DNA of 64,000 nucleotides from Akebia trifoliata (Eukaryota; Streptophyta; Magnoliopsida; Ranunculales; Lardizabalaceae): contig CM030708.1 of NCBI GenBank assembly GCA_017979445.1, forward strand, positions 32,678,721-32,742,720, given 5' to 3'. Made by a program: the position numbers and the translations under genes. Below the pieces are notes generated by a model that had not been told where the DNA came from, did no database searches, and saw only the letters and a list, made by a program, of their open reading frames with translations. Of this stretch, positions 13,055-24,430 are shown in pieces (within the stretch, counting starts at the first letter, position 1; each line of letters opens with the position of its first letter).

Positions 13055-13195
13055 AAATGGTGACTTCAACCATAAAAATAATGAGCTAGATAATAAATAA
13101 AATGTGGTGAGTTTGACAATAAAAAATGGTAAGTCGATCATAAAAATTGTGAACTCCCACAATAAATAAAAAGAGGTGAGTTCGCCAATAACTAG
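13055..13195. repeat. Degenerate tandem repeat, about 24-28 bp units
   Basis: About six degenerate units alternate GGTGA(G/C)TT(C/T) with an AT-rich ATAAAAA-like block. They lie inside a larger element whose ends resemble AAGGGAGTTCTTTCTAA and AAATAAATCCCTCC (about 12965-13280), possibly a MITE carrying a minisatellite. No coding sense. Confidence 0.5.
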
Positions 13196-14587
13196 GGATC
13201 GTTAAAAAATAAAATATTTACTAAACGGATTACTAAACTACTGTCCAAAATTTAGGGACTATTTAGAAATAAATCCCTCCGCCAGAGTCGTTTAAATAAT
13301 TTTCCCATCACGTGAATAACACGTGGGAGCTCACTAAGAATAACACACTTGTGTAACTGTACGAGCCACTTGTAACAGTTAATCTTAATAATGAGAGAGA
13401 ATAGAGAAAGTACAACCCAGCAGACGCTACAGACTCCCATGTGATCCTCAAAACACACTTTAATAAAGTTTAAAGTTTAGACAACTTTATAAATTGAGTT
13501 TGTCTTTGATTTCCCTCCCTCAATAGTGAGTATATATAAATTGCCTCCTTCATCTTAGTTTTTTTTTTGGTTGCATCCTTAACGTTTTGACTTTTCAATT
13601 TGCAGAGTTGACTGGCTATTTTACCCTTGGTCCTTTTGACATGTCACATGAAAATTTCTTCTCCACAATTACCATGTAAGATTGGCTATCCCAACATCAT
13701 GATTGGTTGGTTGTAGCTGTTAGGCTGAATCATTTTTTATCTTATCATGAACATTTTTGAATAAAAATGATTGTGAATTATGTCAAACTAACAACCAAAA
13801 AATGGCCAATCAATCTAATTTTGTACAAGTTGTTGATCCATCGAGTGGTACACCAAACATTCATAAAGGATGGTAGGATCAAGACTCTTTTTTTAAGTAA
13901 ACAAGTTAGTAATTAATTATAATTAATGGGTGGTCAAGGCAAGTTTTGAGCCCAAGAAGTAATAGACACTTTAATAAATTTTAACCAACTTAACAAGCTG
14001 ACACCTTTGAATTAGAACATGTTTTTTTTAATATATAAATAAAATATAATTGGGTATGTATGAGTATTAGAGTAAGATCTTATGACAAGAGTGTCAAACT
14101 CAATAATATATTATGGCATGAACTACCTTAGAGAATTACTTATTAAATTTGCATTGTTTACATCCTTCTACTTATTGGACAATTTAGTCATAAAATGATT
14201 ATTATGTTCAACAGTGAGTATGATGGTCGATATATGCTAACTTATTTATTAAAGATCAATATGGTTATCACGTGCCCATATTTCACGAACCTTATGATTC
14301 TACTCAAATATTAACTCATTACTCTTATCTTACTTATCTCATCGGCACTTTTATTTCATTTTATGGGTAAGTTGGATTTGAACCCACGACCTCAAAGTTG
14401 TTTTGCAATGTATATTTATAGAAAATTGCTTTAAAATGAAAAGAACATAATCTTTGAATTGCAATAATCGTCAATATTTGATTACAATAATTTATTTCAA
14501 GCATATAAAATCAATATATGTATATTTATAAAAAATTAACTATTAAGATAAATAAAATTCTTTATCAAAACTTAATTCCAATGAGTC

Positions 14588-14725
14588 ATCTTAGAGTGAA
14601 TGCACATGACATTGTGTTTGAGACTTAGCTAACATGAAGATGTGCACGGAGTTATTGATACTTTTGTGCACACCTCCACGTCAGCTCAACATCGAACACT
14701 ATGTTTTATGCAATCACTTTAGCAT
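14588..14725. mobile_element. Hairpin-core MITE, copy 3
   Basis: The left arm TTAGAGTGAATGCA faces the right arm CAATCACTTTAGCA. The centre is decayed but keeps GATGTGCAC and GTGCACACCTCCACGTCAGC, as in the copies at 8576 and 36767. Confidence 0.55.
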
Positions 14726-15003
14726 TTTTTAATTTCAAGATTAGGGAGAATTTTTTTTAGAATGATCAACTTGTGAAGCAATCACGAGAGGTTTGGGAAT
14801 GAGAATGACACAAAGTTTCATATTATTACACTCTCTTTGACTGGTTCAAGGTCAATGACTTAGGTTGCTCACTTAAATATTTAATCCCAAGGGGGCATAT
14901 CAAATACAACTCATTATCTTGGGAGGTAAGTTAAAAGAACTCTTATTAAGTAATATATTTCTGTCCCCTCTCAAATCTCATATCTTCCACCTTTCATATC
15001 TTC

Positions 15004-15089
15004 ATGACTCAGGAAACCTCTCTCACCTTTCATATCTTCGTGACTCTCTCTCTCTCAACTCTGAAGCCCATTTGATTGATATAATGTAA
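15004..15089 (+). promoter_or_regulatory. Upstream ATGs in BKI1-like leader, including ATG-TAA start-stop
   Basis: The probable leader of the next gene carries a 23-codon upstream frame (15004-15075). A minimal start-stop element ATGTAA follows at 15084-15089, twelve bases before the main ATG. The six-base AUGUAA is the element known from the Arabidopsis NIP5;1 leader. Whether it is within this transcript depends on the unmapped start site. A short direct duplication, CACCTTTCATATCTTC, occurs at 14988 and 15024. Confidence 0.5.
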
Positions 15090-15101
15090 GAGAGAGAAAA
15101 C

Positions 15102-16007
15102 ATGGGAAGAGCACAAAGAAATCCCAAATCACACACACTTCCATCATCTCCATCTCACTCATTTTCTTCATCTTCATCATCAGATTTCGAATTCTTAATC
15201 TCTCTCTCTCCTCACAAATCCACATCAAATCTCTGCCCAGCCGACGAACTCTTCTACAAAGGCCAAATCCTTCCTCTCCACCTCTCTCCTCGTATCTCCA
15301 TGGTTCGAACCCTCTTACTCTCTTCGTCCAGCGCTTCGTCCGACACCACCACTACCGCCTCTCGAGATTCCACTGCTAGTTCCAACTCTACCGATTCCAA
15401 TTCCTCTTTCTCCAGCGATTTAGTACTTCTCGCTGAGTGTGAATCGTCTCGACCGAGTTCAGTCACTGAAGAAGACGAGTTCAAACGACTCAATCAGAAT
15501 CCACAGATCAAGAAAACTAACAAGTACTTCTCTCTTGCAAGATTCTCCTCTGTGTTTCGAAAAGAAACTAAAAACAGAGATCAAGTTAATGGGTCTTCGG
15601 TTAAAGAGGTTTTGAGAAAGTACTTGAAAAAGGTGAAGCCTTTGTATGAGAAATTGTCACACAAACAACAACAGAAAGAGAAAGAGAAGATCACAACGAC
15701 GACTGTTAAAAACAGAGAGATTTTTTCCTCTGTTTCGAATTCGAGGAAAGACAACAATGGGATCTTTTCTTATTCTTTTTCAGGAAATCTGAGGTACCCA
15801 AGAAGGAAAAGCTGCGTTTCGAGTTGCCCATCTTCGATGCGATCGTCTCCGAATCACTCTGGTGTTCTTTCTCGAAGCAGAGTTATTGGCGGGACTAATT
15901 CGGATTCTTCATCGATGGAAGAGTTGCAGAATGCGATTCAAGGAGCGATTACTCATTGCAAGAACTCAATGGCTCAGAACAAGAGTTTGGTAAGTGAGGA
16001 GATTTGA
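15102..16007 (+). CDS. BKI1: BKI1 / membrane-associated kinase regulator (MAKR) family protein
   Basis: A 301-residue intronless protein. It has the family's landmarks in order: a Ser-rich N terminus, the DFEFLISLSPH block (about residues 28-38), the PADELFYKGQILPLHL block (about 46-61), a Ser/Thr-rich linker, the basic VKEVLRKYLKKVKPLYEKL segment (near 168-186), SYSFSGNLRYPRRK, SCPSSMRSSPNHSGVL, and near the C terminus MEELQNAIQGAITHCKNSM. In BKI1 that last motif binds the BRI1 kinase domain. Family members sit on the plasma membrane through basic residues, hold BRI1 inactive, and leave the membrane after brassinosteroid-triggered phosphorylation. Arabidopsis BKI1 is of similar length. The subfamily (BKI1 versus MAKR3/4) is inferred from motifs only. 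The leader may hold short upstream frames. Confidence 0.87.
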   Translation: MGRAQRNPKSHTLPSSPSHSFSSSSSSDFEFLISLSPHKSTSNLCPADELFYKGQILPLHLSPRISMVRTLLLSSSSASSDTTTTASRDSTASSNSTDSNSSFSSDLVLLAECESSRPSSVTEEDEFKRLNQNPQIKKTNKYFSLARFSSVFRKETKNRDQVNGSSVKEVLRKYLKKVKPLYEKLSHKQQQKEKEKITTTTVKNREIFSSVSNSRKDNNGIFSYSFSGNLRYPRRKSCVSSCPSSMRSSPNHSGVLSRSRVIGGTNSDSSSMEELQNAIQGAITHCKNSMAQNKSLVSEEI

Positions 16008-17454
16008 GACTTTATGTCAAACTTCAAAAGTTTCTTAATTTTCTGGTTTTTGGATCTCAAAAAGTAGGAACTGTTACATTATTCTGTGAATCTGTGGCCG
16101 ACATGAAGAACAAACTCAAAAAGGATAATTTTTCTTTATGTTTATTATGTGTATTATGGAAAGAGAACCCAATCTCAATTCTCTTAGTTTAGTTCGAAAT
16201 TCAGTTTTATGGGTTTTGAACTTTGAAGTATGAGATTTCTGGGTCTTTGATTCTTCTTGAGAACCTTTTACTTTGTACTTTTTGGCATCTTTTTAGCTGA
16301 TTTTTGAGTTTGTCAACTTTGAAACACACCATGTGCGATGTTTTAATGAATCTCAGAACTATAATCAGAAATCAGAATATAAATCAGATCTAGTGGTGAT
16401 ATACTTTCTATGAAGCGTCTTCGTCGCATTAAATTTTCAGTAAATTCTACGCGTCAACTGTTCGCTGGATATTCTGCGTCCAACTAGTTGAACATTATAA
16501 ATTTTTAAATATTATATTTTAAAGGGTATGGATAAGTAGTGCTCGTACAATAGTTTCGGTAGCACCTACCTCTCTCCTTCAATCTAACGATATTTTTTTT
16601 TTTAGATGATAAAAGAAAGAAAGACAAAATTCCAGGGAGGGTACGATAAAGGGCACACATTAGACTGTAATAAATAGACTTTGAGAATAAACATTTGAGG
16701 GTATATTGGTAAAAATATATTCTTTTAAAGGGTATTTTTAATATAAAATCCAATTTTCAAAATTTATTTATTGCACTTTAGGACACACGTTAACAAGACC
16801 CTTTAATTAATAGTTTGCACTCGAGATTACTTTAGATCCAATTCTCTGGATGGAGACTGTGATTCCGATAAGGATCCATGCAATAGAGACTTGGTTTGAT
16901 AAAAGCTATCATATTTTACATTTTAATCAAACTTGATCTAGTCCTATTGGAAGGATTTGCATCTTAACATTAAGATCCGATAAAAAATCAATCCGACAAG
17001 AGTTAGATTTGCTTCTATCATATTACTTCAGAGTTGGATCCACTCCTAACCAACCTTGACGTGTTTCAAGTAGACACTCTATGTTATGGATCACACTCTT
17101 TAACAAAATTGTGCACATATGTAATTATGTGATATATGAAATTTCTCTCTATTTTCCATTCAATCAAATCCGATGTGGTGTTACTGGATGGGTTTGCATC
17201 TTAATAATGAGGTCCGAAAAAAAAGCAAAAAAAAAAAAAAAAAACAATCCAACAAGTGTTGAATCAAGTTCTTATTGATTATTTAAAAGATTGATCCTTA
17301 TCTGTCTCTTAACTAAACCATTTTTTATAAACATGAAGCCTGATGTGTTTAACCTCCAATCTAAACTTGTCAAGTATATGTTGAATCAAAACTTTATACA
17401 CATGAAAAGTGGTGCTTCGAGTAATTAAATTTGAATTGTGATGAAGTGACGCCC

Positions 17455-17575
17455 TGTCACGAATGCGGTCGATGTTGCAAATGCACATAAACAAAAATCT
17501 TTTTTCTTCGAGATATACAAGAAAAAAAAAATCTACAGTTCCGTGCACTTACCACATCAATCGTCAATCGTGTGT
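17455..17575. mobile_element. Hairpin-core MITE, copy 4 (diverged)
   Basis: The arms GCGGTCGATGTTGCAAATGC and GTGCACTTACCACATCAATC are weakly inverted. The core TCTTTTTTCTTCGAGATA is followed by AAAAAATCTACAG. This is the least certain member of the family. Confidence 0.45.
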
Positions 17576-18245
17576 GTATTTTATCATTAGTCATTAAATT
17601 TTAATCCATGTTATTAAAGAATCACGATATACAACCGTCATGCGCTCCTACAGAGCAAAATATGGTGTCTACGTGATCTTTTATTATCGAACATTAAATA
17701 CATGGATGGGTATTGGTTAGAAGCCAATGTGCTTTAAACTCCAACCAAAAAGTGCCACCGTCCATGTTCTACAGTAACGGGACACCAGACCTAATTATTA
17801 AAAAAGGGAGTATCCTGTAGTTTAGGTGTTGGATTGTTATTTGACTGTCATCTGCTAAGTGTGCCAGGTGGCGTGTTAAGTGATAGTACTTGGCCTGTTT
17901 GGTGATTCGTAGCGTTTTTAAATACAAGGGGAAACTACCAAAGAAGTTATTGATGGGGCCGAAATTACTGGCCCAGCTGTGTTTTTCAAATATTCGACAA
18001 AATATTTAACCTTTTTGGAAACGTCCAACGCCATATGAGAACTGTTTTTTATTTTATTTTATTTCTTTCAAATTTGGTGTTTAAGATCATTTCAAATTGA
18101 AAATAATAATAAGAGTAGAAAGGTAAATTCATCAAAATGAATATCCTTTTTGGAAAAATAGTTCGTATGAAATTGAAAATGATATAAAATTAAATTCATT
18201 GAAAGATGAGGATTTTTTTACTAGGTGTTGAGCCGTGAGTGGCCA

Positions 18246-18524
18246 TTTAAATATATAAGTCGTTATAAATACTCTCCCCCATGGCATACTCTAAATACTC
18301 TCTTGACGTGACATGTGCTATAAAAATAAATGTGTGATTGTGTTGTATCTAGGAAGTAAGCCCCACAACCTAAAGTAGAGAAGAACAAATAGAATTTGCT
18401 ACGAAAGCCAATTAATGAGGGTAGTCGTGTATTTTGGGAAAAAAAATTTATGATTTTAACACATACCACATCAGGAGAGTATTTTGAATATGCCATGTGG
18501 GGGGAGTCTGAAAGTCATTACTCA
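18246..18524. mobile_element. Hairpin-core MITE, copy 5 (CCCCCATGGCATACTC arms)
   Basis: The left arm CTCCCCCATGGCATACTC is mirrored by the right arm ending GAATATGCCATGTGGGGGGAG. The arm type is shared with 31611-31829 and 18600-18840. Confidence 0.75.
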
Positions 18525-18599
18525 ATGTATTTTTATTAGTTTCCTAGAAAAGACCAAGGTCAAGGAGTTAGCCTATTTGAAAAATTGGGAAATCTCAGA

Positions 18600-18840
18600 G
18601 AATCATGATAATCTGACTATCCCACGTGACACACTCAATCGACTCTCCTAACGTGACAATTTCGATTACCATAGATCTATACGCCTTGGGATACACAAGT
18701 GCATTTCATAATAAAAAGTGCATACCAAAGGAACCGTGTATTATTTTGAGATGTACAGATTTACAACTCTTGAACTTGTCATGATAGGAGAGTCAATTGA
18801 GTGTGTCACATGGGGTAGTCAGATTACCACAACTCATTCT
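18600..18840. mobile_element. Hairpin-core MITE, copy 6
   Basis: The left arm GATAATCTGACTATCCC and the right arm GGGGTAGTCAGATTACC are inverted, followed inward by GTGACACACTCAATCGACTC and its mirror. The centre keeps CCATAGATCTATACG. The open frame at 18718-19035 is a by-product of this element, not a gene. Confidence 0.75.
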
Positions 18841-19247
18841 CATATATTGGCACCAATCAACTTGAGTTTTAGTGGTCAGTTCTCCAAATACAGGGCAAAC
18901 ATTTATGAGTTAGTATGGGAAGGGAAGGAGACCAGTAGCAAAATACTATCCAACTTTCTGGAGTACAGGATAGAAATTGGAAAGAGAGCAAAAGACGTTT
19001 TGATCTTGTATTTTTCATTTACAGATAAACGGTAAAATCAAAGCCCAAATTAAATGATTTTAATCAACCTGTTTTGCGGTTCTGAGATCTGAGCATGCCA
19101 GCCATAGTGCCAGACCATACAACTCTGATTGGAAAATTTGAAATCTAGTAATTTGGAATGTGGTCCCACGAATGGTTGCAGTGTAACGGTCCTTAAGCAG
19201 GAAGAGACTTAGATATGCCAATTGTACAATCTATTGTTATTGATTAC

Positions 19248-19403
19248 TGCTGGAGTGACCTCAGCAGTTAGGACACACAAGACAGTGGTGGTGCGTGCAT
19301 GCCCATAGATGTTTTTTCTCCGAGATACAAGTAAAATGCATATATGGACATAGATATGCGCGCCACCACGTCAAGATGTCCTCCCGTTAGGATCACTCTA
19401 GTA
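19248..19403. mobile_element. Hairpin-core MITE, copy 7
   Basis: The ends TGCTGGAGTGACC and GATCACTCTAGTA are inverted. The inner arms GTGGTGGTGCGTGCATG and CGCGCCACCACGTC, and the core CCATAGATGTTTTTTCTCCG, place it closest to copy 13 at 52114. Confidence 0.8.
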
Positions 19404-21464
19404 CGACTCATTATTATTACCAAAAGTGGCATGTGCAAATGCAAATGTATCATAAGGGTTTATTTGTAATTTAAACTATTGATTAAATGATTTTTAAATA
19501 TTATATAATAAAAAAAAGATGTTCTTGTAATTTTAAAAATTAACCATCATAATTCTAGGGTAGTGGCAACAATTTTCTTAACTTTTTGACCAAATGACCT
19601 TTGATTGTATTAAAATTTCATGTAAAAGTGAAGGCATTTGTGAAATCCAAAATTTGGTGTCCAACCACTTCTACTCTGCCTTCTCCCATTATAGCAGTAA
19701 AGAAGATTATTAATATGTTTTGGGGGTAAATTGGACTTGAATCCTTTGCAATGAGTCAAATCAACTGAGCTATGGGTCTAAGCTCGCCAATCGAACAATC
19801 TTAATTACTAGACAATTTTTGGTGCCCACAGAATGGAACAACAACCCAACACATGAGTGATCTATCATAGAGTTCACAATCATGGATTTCAATCTTGATT
19901 TTTGTTGTCTCGTCTTTCGTCAAGTTATCTCTATTATCTTCGATAAGATGGGACTTTTTTCTTGGATCTGCTAGCCAAATGGAAGTTTTCCTATATCTCT
20001 GAACTAGACGAGAAGGAAAATTGTCGATCTTGATCATACATCTCACATTATTCATGAAGGAGACAAAGATGATTCACTATTTCGAACGATTTTTAAAATC
20101 ATGTTCACACAAACAAACAAAAATTGCACGCCACATAAAGTCATGAAATCACGATTTACCAATTTCAAGGCTCCGTGTGCATTAAAAGCATTCTCAATTT
20201 GGAATAAATGTTCACATATTGACAATCCTACCATTTCAATAAATTTGCTACAATCAATCCAATTGTTCATTTTGTGTCCACTGATCCATGTTCATTAAAT
20301 GTTTGTCCGAGTCAATGGATCGGGTTTGGACCCAGTTTGGTCAATCAGAAACCAGTTTAGTACTGTTAAAAGGCCCAGTTAATTATTAGTCTGGGACAAG
20401 CTAGGCTCTTTAGTGCTGGATCAGTTATCTTCTATTATTAGAATTTCATTTATAAAAGAGCCAGGCTTGGATATTGACAAAATTTTATTGGGCCTGGCCC
20501 AATTGTTAGAAGAGTCGATCCCAGATTAGGATTTTGAGACCCGAATTGTACTGGGTTTTTTTATAGCCTGGCCCAGTAAAAAGCCTGTGAATTACTTTTT
20601 GGAGAACCTATTCATTAAGATTGGAGAATTTATTTTATTTTTGGTTAACGATAATTTTTCATGATTGATTCTTCATATTTTGATTAGTTTTTTGGTTTTT
20701 TTGGCCTTTATAGGTCTAAAAAGAGATGGCCTGAATATTATGGGGTTTGTCATTAGTGGGTCAAATCAAGTGTGCAGCAAGGCGTTTCAAGGGGAGAACA
20801 TCAAACATTTTATGTTTATTAAAACAACAAATTTGAGCCTCCAAAAACGTATCCCATCTTTATGACAGCTAAGCCAAGAGAAAAACACGTACTTAAGATA
20901 TAGGGTTCATTAACAGCCGTGTTTTCTTCCATCAATGTGGGTGTCCACGTGATTTACAGCCAATCTCTCAACCCACGTTTAAATTGAGTGATCCCTTACT
21001 CCCCAATGCACTTTAACAATGTGATCATACCATTGATCACCAATCACTAATTTTTAGCGACCCCTCCCACCCACCCAAAAAAAAAAAAAAAAAAATGCTG
21101 GATGGCCTAATCGTTTGAGCTCTTTCAAAAATTCATCAAATGCAACGTGGACAAATCTATAAACAACACATTAGGGCTGGCAACATATTGGTTTGGTACC
21201 GGATCAATACCACTCTAATATTGATCCAATTTTTTTTAAACATGTACCCGATCTGATAGAATTAATGAAAGTCTGAACTGAATCCAATTCGTTTCATTTC
21301 ATCCTTTATCCGAAACCGATCTAACATGTCTTATTTTCAAATTTTCAATATTCAAAATTTTTTAAAAATATAGAATCATATAAAATTAAAAAAAAAAAAT
21401 CTATTTTCCAACTACAAATATAGAGCGAAACCAAAGACAGAGGAAGAAATAGGGATGGAGTCAG

Positions 21465-21705
21465 GATTTTGCCCATGTAGGGGCAACCAAAAGTAAAAAC
21501 AAAATTGTAGGGGACAATTAAGAGTGAAAAAAAAAAGAAAGTTGTGGGGACAATTAAGAGTGGAAATTTTTTTTATGGGGGCTACAGTAACAATTTTTTT
21601 TATCTGTAACTAAAATCTTTTGCAATAATTCACTAATGGATATACTTCGAAAATTTTTGTATGGGCAAGTGCCTCTAGTGTAAATCCGTCCTTGGGAAGA
21701 AACTT
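21465..21705 (+). repeat. Dispersed repeat, copy 1 (GGGGCAA / GTGCC motifs)
   Basis: It shares blocks with 34085-34262 in the same order: GGAGT(C/T)AGG, GGGGCAAC, ACAATTAAGAGTG, a GGGG(G/A)CTA block followed by TTTTTATCTG, then AATAATTCAC and a closing GTAAATCCGTCC. It is probably a remnant of a retroelement or DNA transposon end; the family is not assigned. Confidence 0.55.
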
Positions 21706-22587
21706 AGGTCAAGTTATTTTTAGACGAAATGAACTTTTTTTTCCGGATTAATGACAAATATCCTACATAATATTTTCAAGATGTTAAATTAAATAATAAA
21801 AAAATAATTTTTTTTATATATTATTCATCAAAATAGTCCAACAAGGCCTAATTTTTTATTTATAGCTCCACATTGGGTGGGACAAACTACTCTAAGCTCA
21901 ATGGGCCGTAAAGAGTATGCCACATGTCATTTTTGTACCGTGGGGTCACCGATTCTTCAATGTTCTTGTAGACATAACAACAGTGTATTATAACATTAAT
22001 CTCTATGTTTACACATGTTTATTAGCTGTCTAGACTACATGAGAGACCTACTCCAAATCTTGATTATTGCTTTTTAATTGAACATGATATCTACAACCTG
22101 TATATTGTTTTATGAGACTAAAATACCCTTTCATTCATCAGAGCATTCAGGACAAAATACCTCAGGTAATCATAATTATGAAAGGGCAATTTGGAGAATT
22201 AGAATATGATTAGGGTATCTTTAATCTAATTGGGGAGTGGACCGTCACATGGCTTGAAATTTCTCTCATGTGAGAGCACATGCTTTGGATGATCAAAATG
22301 TCATAATCTTGTAAGCGAGAGAATCAATCTGGAAAGCTTAAAACTCTCTTTGACTAATCCATATTAAATGACCTAATTATTAAAACTACTATAATACCCC
22401 TACCTTCTTTGCCATTTTACTAAAACTCTGACCAATGGTATTCAAAGGAGGATTGGGCGGGGTTTTGCCCGACCCGACCTGACTCAATAACTTTATAATA
22501 CACACTCACAAAATGATAAAACTTCGGAAAAAATATTGAAAATAAAAAAAATATATATTAAAAATTATGATATATATATATATATAT

Positions 22588-22956
22588 GGGTCCCGTTCAC
22601 CACTCTATGCTTTACCAAACGTGTTTTGTCCTACATGGGTTAGAAATTTTGGAATATGCTGATTTTTGGTGAGGATGATCTCTATGATGAGGAGATCATC
22701 CCCACCAAAAATCAATCCATTCCAAAACTTCTAACCCCATAAAATATGGTTTACAAAAAATGGATAGTTCTCGATTTTTCAATTTGTAAACATGGGACTA
22801 GAAATTTCGGAATGAGCTGATTTTTGGTGAGGATGATCTTTTAATCGTAGAGATCATCTTCACCAAAAATCAGTCCATTCCAAAACTGCTAACCCATGTA
22901 AGACAAAACACGTTTGATAAAGCATAGGGTAAAGTGTAGGGTGTTGAGCATCTCCC
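22588..22956. mobile_element. Double-hairpin MITE, copy A (Mutator-like)
   Basis: The ends GGGTCCCGTTCACCAC and GTGTTGAGCATCTCCC are inverted. The interior contains two separate hairpins of about 90 nt, each built from GGTTAGAA...GGCTGATTTTTGGTG and its mirror CACCAAAAATCA...TTCTAACC. Both flanks are TA repeats, so a 9-bp duplication TATATATAT is compatible but not diagnostic. Confidence 0.8.
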
Positions 22957-22985
22957 TATATATATATATATATATATATATATCA

Positions 22986-23252
22986 GGTTCCGTATACTCA
23001 TAAAGTTACAATGTGTTTTGTCTTCTATGGACAAAAAGGTCCACAATGGGCTGACTTTTTGTGAAGATGGTCTCTATGGTGAGGAGATCATCTTTGTTAA
23101 AAATCAGCCCATTCTGAAACTTCTAACCCCATATTTACAAGTTGAAGAATTTTGGATTGTTCATTTTTTGTAAATTACTTTTGATGGGGTTAGAAATGTT
23201 AGAATAGGCTGATTTTTTGTAAGGATGATTTCATCACCATAGAGATTATCCT

Positions 23253-23287
<35 letters not shown>

Positions 23288-23364
23288 GCCCATTACGAAT
23301 CTTTTTGCCCGTATAAGATAAAATCGTTGTAACTTTATGAGTAACTTTATGTGTCTACGAATCC
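22986..23364. mobile_element. Double-hairpin MITE, copy B (different end sequences)
   Basis: The internal hairpin pair is the same type as copy A, but the outer ends are GGTTCCGTATACTCATAAAG and its imperfect mirror finishing TCTACGAATCC. A poly-A run of about 32 at 23252-23283 has grown inside one arm. It lies 29 bases from copy A across a TA microsatellite. Confidence 0.75.
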
Positions 23365-24330
23365 TAAATATATATATATCCCATATTTTTACATTAATGA
23401 GTCATCAAATTTTATTATATATGAAATCCCACATTGAAAATATAAGAAATTATTTAAATTTTTTTGTCTTATGAATAAAATGTCAAAAAACAGGAATAAA
23501 ATGACGTTTTTGTTTTTCACAAATGAAAAAATTGTGTTTTTAATCGTTTTAATTGTTAGAGATGCAAGACGCATTTTAAACACGTTTTTTTTAATATAAA
23601 AAAATGCTATTTTTCTCTTACTATGATAATATATACTTTTTTATAATATAAATATATGAAATTTGTGATTGGTTCAGCCCATAGGTAAGGTTGAATATGG
23701 TGGGTCCAAACAGGATGGACCTAAACATTTTATTATTAGGCCCGTCCCAACCACTAGACCAAAAAGTTTAGGCTAAGCTTTTGAGGCCTGATTTGGACAG
23801 GTCCATTTATGGTCCGATACATCACATTGAATATTGACTTGTTTCGCAAAACTTTGACAGAATGTTTGGTTACAAGGACAAATATATTCTTAATATACTT
23901 CCAACCATGTTGATATATAGCTCATTGGATTACATATTCTACAATTCTTGAATAAAAAACCCAATTTTTTCAAGAAAAAACATAATCAACTGGAACAACA
24001 TGATGTGCTTCGGCGTAAGAAGAGTAGGCTATATGGAATCTATAAGGGAAAATAATTGAAATCTATCGAGAATAAGCTTGTTGGAATAAACAAACACTCC
24101 GCTTAGAAAAGCTTGCACATTTGCAAATTTCAAGTACAAATAAGGGTATTTTAGCTATTGAAACTTTAGCTTTTTGTATTTTACTTCCCTTAGTCACCAT
24201 GTGCTGTTCTCTTAATATTAAACACAAATATTAGCTCACTTGTTTCAACTACACCAGACCAATTAATTTATTATCTCACCATCCCAACATTTACTTAACA
24301 AAAAAAAATAAAAAAGAAGCATCATCTTCC

Positions 24331-24430
24331 CTTTATAAAACACAAACACACTCATGCAAGCCTTAAGATACACTCCCTCCCCAACACCAACACCAACACC
24401 AAAACAAACACAAACACAAACACTGTCACC
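24331..24430 (+). promoter_or_regulatory. TATA box and CAA-rich leader of the DUF1645 gene
   Basis: CTTTATAAAAC at about 24331-24341 is a good TATA box at the usual distance from a transcript start near 24365. The leader is almost free of G and built of ACACCAACACCAA and ACAAACACAAAC repeats, ending CACCATGG, a strong initiation context. Such unstructured CAA-rich leaders favour efficient translation; that effect is inference here. Confidence 0.6.

Larger units (their letters stand above)
7600..15000. other. Intergenic, repeat-rich, no gene seen
   Basis: Between the cyclin T leader and the BKI1-like gene I found no convincing coding sequence. The stretch holds a foldback repeat starting CCATGGTTTTAAAAC (about 8148-8390), SINEs near 8868, 10302 and 11243, a hAT-like MITE at 11665, several hairpin-core elements, and a degenerate short tandem repeat near 13055-13195. 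The open frame near 9642-9887 has no recognisable homology. Confidence 0.7.
16010..24300. other. Intergenic, dense MITE region, no gene seen
   Basis: No convincing gene lies here. Contents include a decayed repeat near 16620-16800 sharing its GTTAACAAGACC end with the one at 38236, hairpin-core elements at 17455, 18246, 18600 and 19248, a tRNA-like SINE remnant near 19716-19786, GGCCCA-rich hAT-like debris near 20335-20600, a dispersed repeat at 21465-21705, and two double-hairpin elements at 22588 and 22986 separated by TA repeats. Confidence 0.7.

Noticed and set aside
18718..19035. 105-codon open frame
   Set aside because: It overlaps the right arm of a hairpin-core MITE (18600-18840) and has no protein-like signature.
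19716..19786. Possible tRNA gene on the minus strand (TAGCTCAGTTGA ... GGATTCAAGTCC)
   Set aside because: The A- and B-box-like motifs are there, but no cloverleaf or anticodon arm can be formed. More likely a SINE remnant.
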